Notes under the pieces: generated by a model
The model's database searches: none
The model's input: the letters and a program-made list of their open reading frames with translations, nothing else
What the model was told of the DNA's origin: nothing
Position numbers and translations under genes: made by a program
Shown: piece by piece, positions 9,738 to 17,656 of the stretch
Layout of the letters: each line of letters begins with the position of its first letter
Position numbering within the stretch: position 1 is the first letter of the stretch
Assembly: GCF_001904635.1 (NCBI RefSeq)
Contig: NZ_MRCB01000014.1
Span: forward strand, 62,001 to 126,000
Origin: Hydrococcus rivularis NIES-593
GTDB taxonomy: Bacteria > Cyanobacteriota > Cyanobacteriia > Cyanobacteriales > Microcystaceae
Length of the DNA: 64,000 bases
Direction: 5' to 3'

Positions 9738-11264
9738 ATGACGACAGATTCCAGACATCGCCGCTTACTCGCTAACCGTTATCAACTCGTTGACTTAGTT
9801 GGTAGCGGTGCTATGGGTCACGTTTATCGCGCAGAGGATAAAGTTCTCGGAGGGGTCACCGTTGCCGTTAAATTCCTCTCTCAGGCATTACTCAACAGCA
9901 AAATGCGCGATCGCTTCGAGCGAGAAGCTACCATTTCTGCCCAATTAGGCGAAAAAAGCATTCACATCGTCCGCGTCAGAGACTATGGAGTCGATGAGAG
10001 GGATATTCCTTTCTATGTCATGGAATACCTTCAAGGAGAAAGTCTCAGTGAAGTTATTAAATATCAACCTCTCCCTCTGCCGCGGTTCTTAAAGCTAACT
10101 CGCCAAATTTGTTTTGGTTTGGAATGCGCCCATAAGGGAATCATATTTGGGGGCGAACTTTGTCCTATTATTCACCGAGATATCAAACCGAGCAATATTT
10201 TAGTCACGCAAGATTCTGCTTTAGGAGAATTAGTTAAAATCCTCGATTTTGGGATTGCCAAGCTGATTCAGTCTGGCGAATCGCAAACCCAGTCGTTTAT
10301 GGGAACTCTCGCCTACTGTTCTCCAGAGCAAATGGAGGGCAAAGAACTCGACAATCGCTCTGACATTTACAGTCTGGGGATTATGATGTATGAGATGCTG
10401 ACGGGCGAGATGCCGATCTTTCCAGAAAACTCTTCCTTTGGTGGGTGGTATGAAGCCCATCACTATGCCAAGCCTCAACCATTCAACCCTAGCTTAAAAA
10501 TCCCTCCGGCATTAGAAGCACTGATCGTGAAGTGCCTTGCCAAATCGCCTCAGGATCGCCCACAAAGCGTCAGCGAGCTGATCCAAGCCTTAGACGCGAT
10601 CGATCCCATCTACCAAAATAATCGTCCGGTTGCTCGCGAGTTGCCGCCGACTTTAGAGCAGGATAAAACTATCAGTCGCAGTTCTCGCAGTTCTCTGGGT
10701 TCAACGAAAGAGATTTGCCTGCAAAAATCCTGGCCCGAAGATAAACCCCAGCAAAAAATTGTTTTTCCTAATTTGATTCGCACTTCTGAGGGCATATTTA
10801 CTAGCTTGTGGGTCATGCTGGATCGCCAAGACATTCACAATCGCATCGCCAGCATCCGTTACAATCAATTTCTCTTTATGCCCAATCCCCATCCTACGAT
10901 CCTTTGGATAACGGTTCTCTATCACCGCGACTACGGTCCTCGGTGGTTGCCCTGTTATTTGGATCTCAAAACGCCTACCGGACAGAAATTAGCTAGGCTT
11001 TTAGCAGAGACGGGCTGCTACTGGATTTTGTTCTTTGCTTTAGAAAATCCCCAGCGATGCCAGCATGTGATGAAGTCTACTATTGCACCCAATCAATGCA
11101 AAATGTTGATTGAATGGGCAAATACCAGTCAGATCGTTCAGCCAGGAAAGCCGCAAATTACCAAAAAGCTACTCAAACAAGAACTAGAAAAGCTCAAACC
11201 CAAGATTGTCTCCAAGCTAGAAGGGCTTCGTACTACTCAAACTACTGATGTTTCAGGGCTTTAG
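9738..11264 (+). CDS. Serine/threonine protein kinase (Hanks type) with unassigned C-terminal domain
   Basis: Residues about 14-290 form a Pkn2-like kinase domain: Gly-rich loop VGSGAMGHVY (21-30), ATP Lys45 in TVAVKF, catalytic HRDIKPSN (146-153) and metal DFG (170-172). The activation segment ends in MGTLAYCSPEQ. A short insertion (FGGELCP) precedes the HRD loop. Residues about 300-508 match nothing I know; they contain hydrophobic strand-like stretches (NPHPTILWITVLYH, CYWILFFALENPQ), and no membrane anchor is evident, so it is probably cytoplasmic. It may be co-transcribed with the preceding unknown gene. Confidence 0.9.
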   Translation: MTTDSRHRRLLANRYQLVDLVGSGAMGHVYRAEDKVLGGVTVAVKFLSQALLNSKMRDRFEREATISAQLGEKSIHIVRVRDYGVDERDIPFYVMEYLQGESLSEVIKYQPLPLPRFLKLTRQICFGLECAHKGIIFGGELCPIIHRDIKPSNILVTQDSALGELVKILDFGIAKLIQSGESQTQSFMGTLAYCSPEQMEGKELDNRSDIYSLGIMMYEMLTGEMPIFPENSSFGGWYEAHHYAKPQPFNPSLKIPPALEALIVKCLAKSPQDRPQSVSELIQALDAIDPIYQNNRPVARELPPTLEQDKTISRSSRSSLGSTKEICLQKSWPEDKPQQKIVFPNLIRTSEGIFTSLWVMLDRQDIHNRIASIRYNQFLFMPNPHPTILWITVLYHRDYGPRWLPCYLDLKTPTGQKLARLLAETGCYWILFFALENPQRCQHVMKSTIAPNQCKMLIEWANTSQIVQPGKPQITKKLLKQELEKLKPKIVSKLEGLRTTQTTDVSGL

Positions 11265-11296
11265 CCGATAGGATTTAGTTCTCAGCCAAAAGCGAG

Positions 11297-11908
11297 CTAA
11301 CGGGGCATAAACTGCAACCGTGCCGTACCTAAATATAAACCGAGGCTATTTTCTCCTACTGGATAAGCCGTAACGCCAAACTGATAGTTGCCGCCTCGGT
11401 CGGGATTGCGTAAAGCTCTTAAAGAAACCGTTACCGTCGTTCCGGGTTCTACAGGTTCGTCAAACGCGATAGTCACCGAGTTTTCTTCCGATGGATCGCT
11501 CCCGCCAATACTAGAGAGAGCCAGTTGCGGTCCCCCAGCAAAACTGTCGCCGATAAACGCTTTGCTTTGGCTGACATCAAATTTAATTCGTTCTGGACTG
11601 GGTTTGTGCGTAATCGTAACGGCGGCTAGCGCTTCTCCCGCATTTTTGGGAACTTCAATAGTAAACTGATAGGTTGATGCGGCTCCTGGCGCGTTTTGGC
11701 TGGCAGCAGCCCGAATTAAGCGGGGAGATTTAAAAAAGACAGTCTGTCCGGTACTTAGCTCGTATGCGCTAGCAGGTAAATTCAACGGGGGGATAGAGAT
11801 TAACGTCCCCAATATTAGCGTACTTGCTGCTATGCGCACAGCGCTTTCGAAGGAAATCGCGCCGGTTTTTAGCGATAACCAAGAATTGCGATCGGTCGTT
11901 CTAGACAT
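11297..11908 (-). CDS. DUF2808 domain protein, secreted
   Basis: A 203-residue predicted exported protein. A hydrophobic segment (about 24-46) after a basic, polar N-terminus suggests a signal peptide with cleavage near PASA. The mature part is beta-rich, with ITHKPSPERIKFDVSQSKAF and a C-terminal YPVGENSLGLYLGTARLQF, which I associate with DUF2808, a cyanobacterial family of unknown function. A good ribosome site (GGGAGGT) precedes the ATG. It converges on the Ser/Thr kinase gene with 32 bases between and no obvious terminator. Confidence 0.75.
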   Translation of the reverse strand: MSRTTDRNSWLSLKTGAISFESAVRIAASTLILGTLISIPPLNLPASAYELSTGQTVFFKSPRLIRAAASQNAPGAASTYQFTIEVPKNAGEALAAVTITHKPSPERIKFDVSQSKAFIGDSFAGGPQLALSSIGGSDPSEENSVTIAFDEPVEPGTTVTVSLRALRNPDRGGNYQFGVTAYPVGENSLGLYLGTARLQFMPR

Positions 11909-12310
11909 ATTTTACCTCCCTAAAGCTACCAGTGGTGTTTTAGGGCAGACGCACCATTGTTAAAAAGACTTAGAAAAGTAGACTTAAGTCGTCAATTGTT
12001 ATTCGATCAAAAAATTGAAAAAATGAAGTTTTTGAAAAATTTTTAGAAATCCTTAAATAATATTATAAATCGAATTCATCGAATCGGGGCGTTTGCCGAT
12101 CGCATTGGAAATTGGTTATTCGTTAATTGTCTCCCTCTCCCCCAGTCTCCCTATCCTTAAAAACGTATCCCCCAGTCATCCTGTCTCTCTTAATTAGCTT
12201 ACAGAAAGTCTTTCCAATTTATGCCCCCATCTTATATCCTTAAATATAAGAAATCTTGACCTATGGTATATTGAGATAGGTAAAGATAAGTAAAGAATAT
12301 TAAAAACATT
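11909..12310. other. Non-coding divergent region between DUF2808 and DUF3120 genes
   Basis: AT-rich, about 400 bp, with no credible reading frame. It should hold both divergent promoters. At 12110-12195 there is pyrimidine-rich filler (TTAATTGTCTCCCTCTCCCC type) like that at 17590-17680 and 31733-31780. No terminator or RNA gene was seen. Confidence 0.5.
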
Positions 12311-13048
12311 TTGATAAATCAAACTTTGGTCTCTTCCACGTCTTCTGTCACTTCTGCTGGCGCATTGCCATCAGGCAAAACTTCGCAGGTTCTATCTTTA
12401 GCTCGAACGAAGGAACGTCAAGCTGGATTTTTTTTCTTAGCAGCAGCTTTTTTAGTTTCCGTTCCCGTCTTTATTCAGACTCCTCTGGTGAGACTATTTC
12501 CCTGGATAAGTTTATTGCTGACAGGTGGATGGGCGATCCTGGGAATCGCGTTGCTTAAGCGTCCGAAGACGCAAATCTGGGGAGATTTGCTGATAGGATT
12601 TAGTTGGAGTTGGCTGGCTGGCTCGATTTATTGGGGATGGCTGCGTTGGGAACCTCTCATTCATCTGCCTGTAGAGTCGATTGGCGTACCGTTTGCTTGC
12701 TGGTGCTTGTGGCGGGGTTGGGGAAAAATAGGCAACTGGTTTTATCTCGGTTCTCTGTTGGGGACTGCTATCACAGACTTATTTTTCTATTTAACTGGGT
12801 TAATTCCCTACTGGCGACAATTGATGCAAGTCGATCCCACGTTAGCAAGACCGATTTTTCAAAGCGCGATCGCGCAGATCCAAACGCCTTGGGGGATTAG
12901 TTGGGCAGTCGTTTTAGTCGATTTGTTAATCGTTGTGGGGTGGCGATCGCTACAAAAACCAGAATTACACTGGTGGGCATTTGCTGGGGCAGTATTGAGT
13001 ACAATCTTAGTGGATAGTCTGTTTTTGCTAGCAGCGTCTATGAGTTAA
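12311..13048 (+). CDS. DUF3120 family integral membrane protein
   Basis: A 245-residue membrane protein with about six hydrophobic segments (roughly 39-58, 64-80, 92-110, 120-135, 145-162 and two near the C-terminus), preceded by a polar Ser-rich N-terminus of about 35 residues. I associate it with DUF3120, a cyanobacteria/plastid-lineage family without assigned function. The start is probably the TTG at 12311; no ATG occurs before the first membrane segment, so the exact start is uncertain. It ends 34 bases before the FHA-cyclase gene, which may be co-transcribed. Confidence 0.7.
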   Translation: MINQTLVSSTSSVTSAGALPSGKTSQVLSLARTKERQAGFFFLAAAFLVSVPVFIQTPLVRLFPWISLLLTGGWAILGIALLKRPKTQIWGDLLIGFSWSWLAGSIYWGWLRWEPLIHLPVESIGVPFACWCLWRGWGKIGNWFYLGSLLGTAITDLFFYLTGLIPYWRQLMQVDPTLARPIFQSAIAQIQTPWGISWAVVLVDLLIVVGWRSLQKPELHWWAFAGAVLSTILVDSLFLLAASMS

Positions 13049-13082
13049 AAAAGAAATCTATACTCACATCGCTCGCCTACCC

Positions 13083-14075
13083 GTGGAGAACCCAGGACAA
13101 AATCCATATTTGCTACTTCAAACAACTAAAGGTAACCGCTACCTACTATTAGTTGGCAAAACTTATTGGACGATCGGTCGCGGTAAAGATAATGACTTTA
13201 TTATTTCCGATAACTGTATTTCTCGCAATCACGCCATTTTACAGTCCATGGGGACGGGGGAATTTTTTCTGATCGACTTGGGCAGTCGCAACGGCACTTT
13301 TGTCAACGGACGCAGAGTCAGTATTCCGGTAACGTTACGGGATAGGGATCGCGTCACCTTTGGTAAAACTGATGTAGAGTTTCATTGTCCCTCTGCTAGT
13401 TACCAAACGCAAAGCTCTCGCAACAACTCAGATCGAGAAACAATGACTTCTGTGTTGCACGAGCGAAGACTGATGTCTGTCATGGTAGTGGATATGAGGG
13501 ACTTTACCGTCCTCACCAGACAGTTAAACGAAGAGATGCTCTCATCGCTGATCGGCAACTGGTTTCGTCAAGCCGGAGATATCATTCGCGACGCAGGCAG
13601 TTGGGTAGACAAATACATCGGCGATGCCATTATGGCAATCTGGTTTCACGGACACGAAGAAGCGAAAAAAGAGGAACTGCTGCAAATTTTTCAGGCAGCT
13701 AGCGATCTCTATAAAATGACAGAAGAATTGAGCGCTCAATACCCGCTGCCTTTCCCGTTGAGAATTGGCACGGGAATCAATACAGGCTATGCGATGGTGG
13801 GCAATACGGGCAGCGACGAGCATCCAGATTACACGGCGATCGGCGATACCGTTAATGCAGCCTTTCGTTTGGAATCGACGACAAAAGAAATCGGGTTGGA
13901 TATCGCGATCGGAGAGACGACTTACAATTATCTATCAGAATTTAAGGAGGCTCAAGCGCTATTTCATCAGTCTGAAGTAACGCTCAAAGGATACGAAAAG
14001 CCGACCGTGACCTATGGCATCACCTATAAAGATTTAGAGCTATTTTTAGAAACCAACAGCATTACCTCTGCATAA
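13083..14075 (+). CDS. FHA domain-adenylate cyclase fusion
   Basis: A 330-residue cytoplasmic signalling protein. The FHA domain (about 20-100) keeps its phosphothreonine-binding residues: Arg33, SRNH at 47-50 and GSRNGTFVNG at 67-76. The class III cyclase domain (about 128-320) has both metal Asp (D137, D181), adenine-selecting Lys177 and Thr251 and transition-state Asn258 and Arg262. The Lys/Thr pair is the pattern of cyanobacterial CyaC adenylyl cyclases, so ATP is the likely substrate. The FHA domain suggests control by a phosphorylated partner; the Ser/Thr kinase at 9738-11264 is a plausible but unproven source. GTG start. It ends 2 bases from a converging gene. Confidence 0.9.
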   Translation: MENPGQNPYLLLQTTKGNRYLLLVGKTYWTIGRGKDNDFIISDNCISRNHAILQSMGTGEFFLIDLGSRNGTFVNGRRVSIPVTLRDRDRVTFGKTDVEFHCPSASYQTQSSRNNSDRETMTSVLHERRLMSVMVVDMRDFTVLTRQLNEEMLSSLIGNWFRQAGDIIRDAGSWVDKYIGDAIMAIWFHGHEEAKKEELLQIFQAASDLYKMTEELSAQYPLPFPLRIGTGINTGYAMVGNTGSDEHPDYTAIGDTVNAAFRLESTTKEIGLDIAIGETTYNYLSEFKEAQALFHQSEVTLKGYEKPTVTYGITYKDLELFLETNSITSA

Positions 14076-14077
14076 AA

Positions 14078-15064
14078 TTAAACTCGATATAAACTCGCGA
14101 CGTACTCTCCATAACCGTTATATGGTAAAGTTTCCTTAAGCTCCCACGATAAACCCGGTCCTTTGCCGATCGATTTTTCAGTCGCTTGCGACCAACGGGG
14201 ATGGGGTTTAGTAGGATTGACGTTGGCCTCAAAATCGTACTCGTTCGGTACGACCGTATTCCAAAAAGTCGCTGGTTGAGTATCGATAAACTCAATCTTG
14301 ACAATCGATTTTGCCCCTTTAAATCCATACTTCCAAGGAAGTACCATGCGGATGGGCGCGCCGTGTTGTTTGGGCAACTCGCGTCCGTAAATTCCCACGG
14401 CAAAAAAAGCTAATTCATTTGCCATCTCTTCGATGCGCAATCCTTCCGTATAGGGCCAAGGAAGAGATCCTAAATGAAAACCGGGCCCTTTAGTCACATC
14501 CGAGTCGTAAAAAGAGGTAAAACGCGCGAATTTAGCCGCTGAAGTCGGTTCGACGGCTTCAATTAATGACTTCATCGGAAAGCCAATCCAAGGGAGAACC
14601 ATCGACCAAGCTTCAACGCAACGGAAGCGATAAATTCTCTGTTCGAGAGGAAAAGTTTTTTTGAGATCGTCGAGATCGTAAGTACGAGGATTTTTGACCA
14701 ATCCCGTAACTTCTACTTGCCAATTTTCAGTTGGTAATTTTTGAGCTTTCAACCAAATATTTTTGGTGCTACCATATTCGTAAAAATTGTTGTAACGTCC
14801 TGCCAACTTGCGATCGCAAATGGGGCGATCGACCTTAGCAAAAGCAGGATTGGTGTGGAAAGAGCTAATTTTCGGCAAATCGAGGCTGGCTTCCAGTGCA
14901 GCTTCGGAAGAAGATTTTTGACATCCTGCCAGCGGAATTAAACTTGCGCCAATCCCAGCACCGACTAAAGTTTTTAGAAAGCGACGGCGATTGAAATAGA
15001 TGGTTTCTGACGTAATTTCGTTCTCTGAAACTTCCCAGGATTTTGGTATGCGGATAAAAGTCAT
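14078..15064 (-). CDS. msrP: MsrP-like molybdopterin protein-methionine-sulfoxide reductase
   Basis: Periplasmic molybdoenzyme of the sulfite oxidase superfamily, 328 residues. A Tat signal (RRRFLK at 26-31, then hydrophobic VGAGIGASLIPLAGC) exports the folded, cofactor-loaded protein. Cys149 in YRFRCVEAW is the expected Mo ligand, and LPKQHGAPIRMVLPWKYGFK belongs to the molybdopterin-binding region. E. coli MsrP (YedY) repairs oxidised periplasmic proteins using electrons from the membrane haem protein MsrQ; no msrQ lies next to it here. A divergent acyltransferase gene begins 128 bases away. Confidence 0.88.
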   Translation of the reverse strand: MTFIRIPKSWEVSENEITSETIYFNRRRFLKTLVGAGIGASLIPLAGCQKSSSEAALEASLDLPKISSFHTNPAFAKVDRPICDRKLAGRYNNFYEYGSTKNIWLKAQKLPTENWQVEVTGLVKNPRTYDLDDLKKTFPLEQRIYRFRCVEAWSMVLPWIGFPMKSLIEAVEPTSAAKFARFTSFYDSDVTKGPGFHLGSLPWPYTEGLRIEEMANELAFFAVGIYGRELPKQHGAPIRMVLPWKYGFKGAKSIVKIEFIDTQPATFWNTVVPNEYDFEANVNPTKPHPRWSQATEKSIGKGPGLSWELKETLPYNGYGEYVASLYRV

Positions 15065-15192
15065 ATAAGCACAAGCAAAAACGATTAGCTCGGCGACGGG
15101 CGATCGCAGTTAACAACTACACCTATAAAATTTAGACTAATCGGCTCTGTTTTTGCTAGCTAAGAGTCTGTTGGTGGGAAAAAACGAGGAAA

Positions 15193-16116
15193 ATGGATGA
15201 AACGCAATCGGATAGTTTGCCGCCCTTGACAGCTGCAACCATCAAACGGGCGCAAGAGGGACTCACTGCCGCACGCGATCGCGAAGTTCGCCATGCAATG
15301 GAGAAAACGCTCGCTCGGCTCGATCCGCTTTCCCAAGAATATCCTGAATCTAGAGCCAGCAGTAGACTGCGACGCTTTGTGCTGCGATCGCTGCTCCACG
15401 GGCTTTTTCGGATACGGGTCGAACACCTCGAACGACTACCTAACGAATCGGCAATTCTGGCAGCCAATCACCTCAATTCTATCGATCCCCTGCTCCTGCT
15501 TGCCGAACTCCCCGCGCAACCCTACTACTACGTTTTTGGTGATGGTCGCGCGCTCTACAATAAATGGTGGAAGCGCCAAATTCTCTCTTTTGCCGGTGGG
15601 ATCGTTCCTCTAGATCGTTGGTGGAAAGAGGAGAAGGCGGTCATCGAAGGAGCAAAATGCGATCGCGCCGATCTCGTCGAGTTAGCTAAAAGCATCGAAC
15701 GAGATGTCCCAACAGGAAGTGACATGCTAACCCTACGACAACTCAATCGCATCGCTCAAACAATTTTGATGCGTGGGGAAGGGATTATTCTCTTTCCTGA
15801 AGGACGCTTAGGAACTGCTGAAGGAAAATTATACTTGCCACTAAAACGAGGGACGTCAATTTATGCGTTGCAGACTGGAGTTCCAATCGTACCCGTTGTA
15901 GTAATTGGAACGCACGATCTTTATTTGTGGAAAGAATTAACCATTCGGTTCGGAGAACCATTACGTTTTCCCCAATCGAAGCGACCGAAACGCCAAGAAG
16001 TAGATGCTGCTTTGGAGGCATTGCAAGCTGCATTAGTCGCACTCTTGCCAACAGACTACCAGGAACCAGAAGGACTGAAACTTTGCCGTTACTTTCTCAA
16101 CCACATGTTATGGTAA
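15193..16116 (+). CDS. PlsC-like 1-acylglycerol-3-phosphate acyltransferase
   Basis: A 307-residue glycerolipid acyltransferase. The catalytic HX4D is H93-D98 in NHLNSID, and the phosphate-binding FPEGRLGT lies at 201-208. The first 70 residues are charged and probably helical, longer than in a minimal PlsC. There is an insertion of about 40 residues (DRWWKEEKAVIEGAKC and following) between the two motif blocks. It may acylate lysophosphatidate or another lysolipid in the inner membrane; the precise acceptor cannot be read from the sequence. No operon partner. Confidence 0.82.
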   Translation: MDETQSDSLPPLTAATIKRAQEGLTAARDREVRHAMEKTLARLDPLSQEYPESRASSRLRRFVLRSLLHGLFRIRVEHLERLPNESAILAANHLNSIDPLLLLAELPAQPYYYVFGDGRALYNKWWKRQILSFAGGIVPLDRWWKEEKAVIEGAKCDRADLVELAKSIERDVPTGSDMLTLRQLNRIAQTILMRGEGIILFPEGRLGTAEGKLYLPLKRGTSIYALQTGVPIVPVVVIGTHDLYLWKELTIRFGEPLRFPQSKRPKRQEVDAALEALQAALVALLPTDYQEPEGLKLCRYFLNHMLW

Positions 16117-16223
16117 TTCAAATAATTTAAATAATTTATGGCGATCGCGCCCTCAAGTTATAAGAGAATGACAGCAGCGTTTTTGCATACAAATCAATAA
16201 AGCTGCTTCGCGAAATAGAGATA

Positions 16224-17444
16224 CTATCTTGCATAAGTAGGAATCCAGCCTCCTGGAGAAGTCAGATCGAGCAATTCGGGATGGCGGGAAGCTCGTCCAG
16301 ATAAGAGAAAAATCTGGCCCCGATAAGTCCAGACTCGCAAATCCGTCCACAGACAAGTATTTTCTCTCGTTCCTGGCAGTCGCAGGGTAGACTTGGGAAC
16401 CTTTTTCTGGGCTACATAAGGCTTTCCCTTCTCGATCAGTCGGTGCAGCCGCGATCGCCCCACCTGCGAACTGGTCAAAACGCCGCGACTAGCAAAGCTA
16501 TAGAGAGGCTTAAAGAAAAACTCCTCCTTGCGAGAGGCAATCTCCTCAATATTGTCCTCCCGCAGTAGGTGAGTTTCTGGGACATGGGTACTCAGACAAA
16601 TTCGCTCCTCCGGTTGAATGCCTAATTCTTCATCCCAGTAAGGCACAGAGAAAAACTCTAGCAATCGCTTATCGCTGCGAGTAATGTAGGTAAAGGGATT
16701 GGGAGCTACATACACTTCGCCAGCCGCGTAGGCAGCCCGCAGGGACGAGAATACATCGGCTTGCCAGAAAAAATCAGTCGATCGGTTGACAATAAAGGAA
16801 ACTTCCTTTCCTTTGGCTAGTAGCCGCCGACCGTCCCACTGAGTTTCTGTTGGGGAAGCAATTTCTACCTGCCATCCTCGATCCTGCCAGAGGTCTCGCA
16901 TCAGTCTCAGTTCTGACTGAAACTTGCCTCGCTCTAGTGATTCGGCATCGTCGAGAATGAGAAATATCCCTTGAGGAAATTCTCCATAAAATCTTCTGGC
17001 TTCTTCTTCGACGAAGCTGGCTACTAACTCGCTTAGGGCAGAAAATTGTAGCGGAGGTTGGATATCGGCGCATTTTTGTAAGTCGGCTATTTCATAAAAA
17101 GTCGCGTTAATTAATCCAGCCAAGAAAAGCCCAGAACCGTTGTCATTGAATTCGATCGCTTGCCAGTCAAACGGACGTTCGGGCGGCAGATGAAAGTCCC
17201 AGGCGCTAAAAAAACAAACTTCTCGACGGGGAGAACGGGCGATTTCTGGGGCATCGGTCGTTACTGCTTCTTGCCAGGTAGATCTTTGTGTCACGCGATC
17301 GAAGATGCGAATAAAGGTGCCTATTTCTGTCAGAATCGACTGGGGAATTTCTTGATGATGCGCAACCACAGAAAAGCGATCGGGAACTTCTGGTATTCCT
17401 GCTTCTGTAAGCTTGGCAAAGAATTTTTCTTCCAGAATAGTCAT
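16224..17444 (-). CDS. Conserved hypothetical protein, ATP-grasp-like
   Basis: A 406-residue soluble protein with no confident family name. The layout resembles circularly permuted ATP-grasp or glutathionylspermidine synthase-like proteins: IEFNDNGSGLFLAG (about 93-106), a Rossmann-like middle with GIFLILDDAESLERGKFQSE, a VAPNPFTYITRSDKRLLEFF block, then EEFFFKPLYSFASRGV and KPYVAQKKVPKSTL, which look like the ATP-binding Lys and loop region of ATP-grasp enzymes. The probable reaction would be carboxylate-amine ligation, but the substrate is unknown. The gene stands alone, converging on the acyltransferase gene. Confidence 0.6.
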   Translation of the reverse strand: MTILEEKFFAKLTEAGIPEVPDRFSVVAHHQEIPQSILTEIGTFIRIFDRVTQRSTWQEAVTTDAPEIARSPRREVCFFSAWDFHLPPERPFDWQAIEFNDNGSGLFLAGLINATFYEIADLQKCADIQPPLQFSALSELVASFVEEEARRFYGEFPQGIFLILDDAESLERGKFQSELRLMRDLWQDRGWQVEIASPTETQWDGRRLLAKGKEVSFIVNRSTDFFWQADVFSSLRAAYAAGEVYVAPNPFTYITRSDKRLLEFFSVPYWDEELGIQPEERICLSTHVPETHLLREDNIEEIASRKEEFFFKPLYSFASRGVLTSSQVGRSRLHRLIEKGKPYVAQKKVPKSTLRLPGTRENTCLWTDLRVWTYRGQIFLLSGRASRHPELLDLTSPGGWIPTYAR

Positions 17445-17550
17445 TGGCGATCGCTGAGTGGGGATTGGTGAACAGTTATTAGAAGTCGGAAGTCGGAAGG
17501 CAGAAGGCAGTTACCAGTGATTCAATGATTCGATGAAAGGATTGGAGATG

Positions 17551-17656
17551 GTTAGTAGTTAGTAGTTAGTGGTTAGTGGTTAGTAGTTAATTGTCTCCCA
17601 GTCTCCTCCTCTCCCCTGCTCCCAATTACGAATTACGAATTACGAATTACGAATTA
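17551..17656 (+). repeat. Heptamer tandem repeats (GTTAGTR and AATTACG) and C/T-rich filler
   Basis: Five consecutive heptamers GTTAGTA/GTTAGTG at 17551-17585 are followed by pyrimidine-rich sequence and four AATTACG heptamers at 17624-17651. Related GTTAGTA heptamers occur at 31709-31736. Short tandem heptamers of this kind are known as STRR sequences in cyanobacteria. Confidence 0.8.

Noticed and set aside
17624-17656. The regularly spaced AATTACG units as a possible CRISPR array
   Set aside because: Units are 7 bases, directly tandem, without unique spacers and without cas genes nearby.
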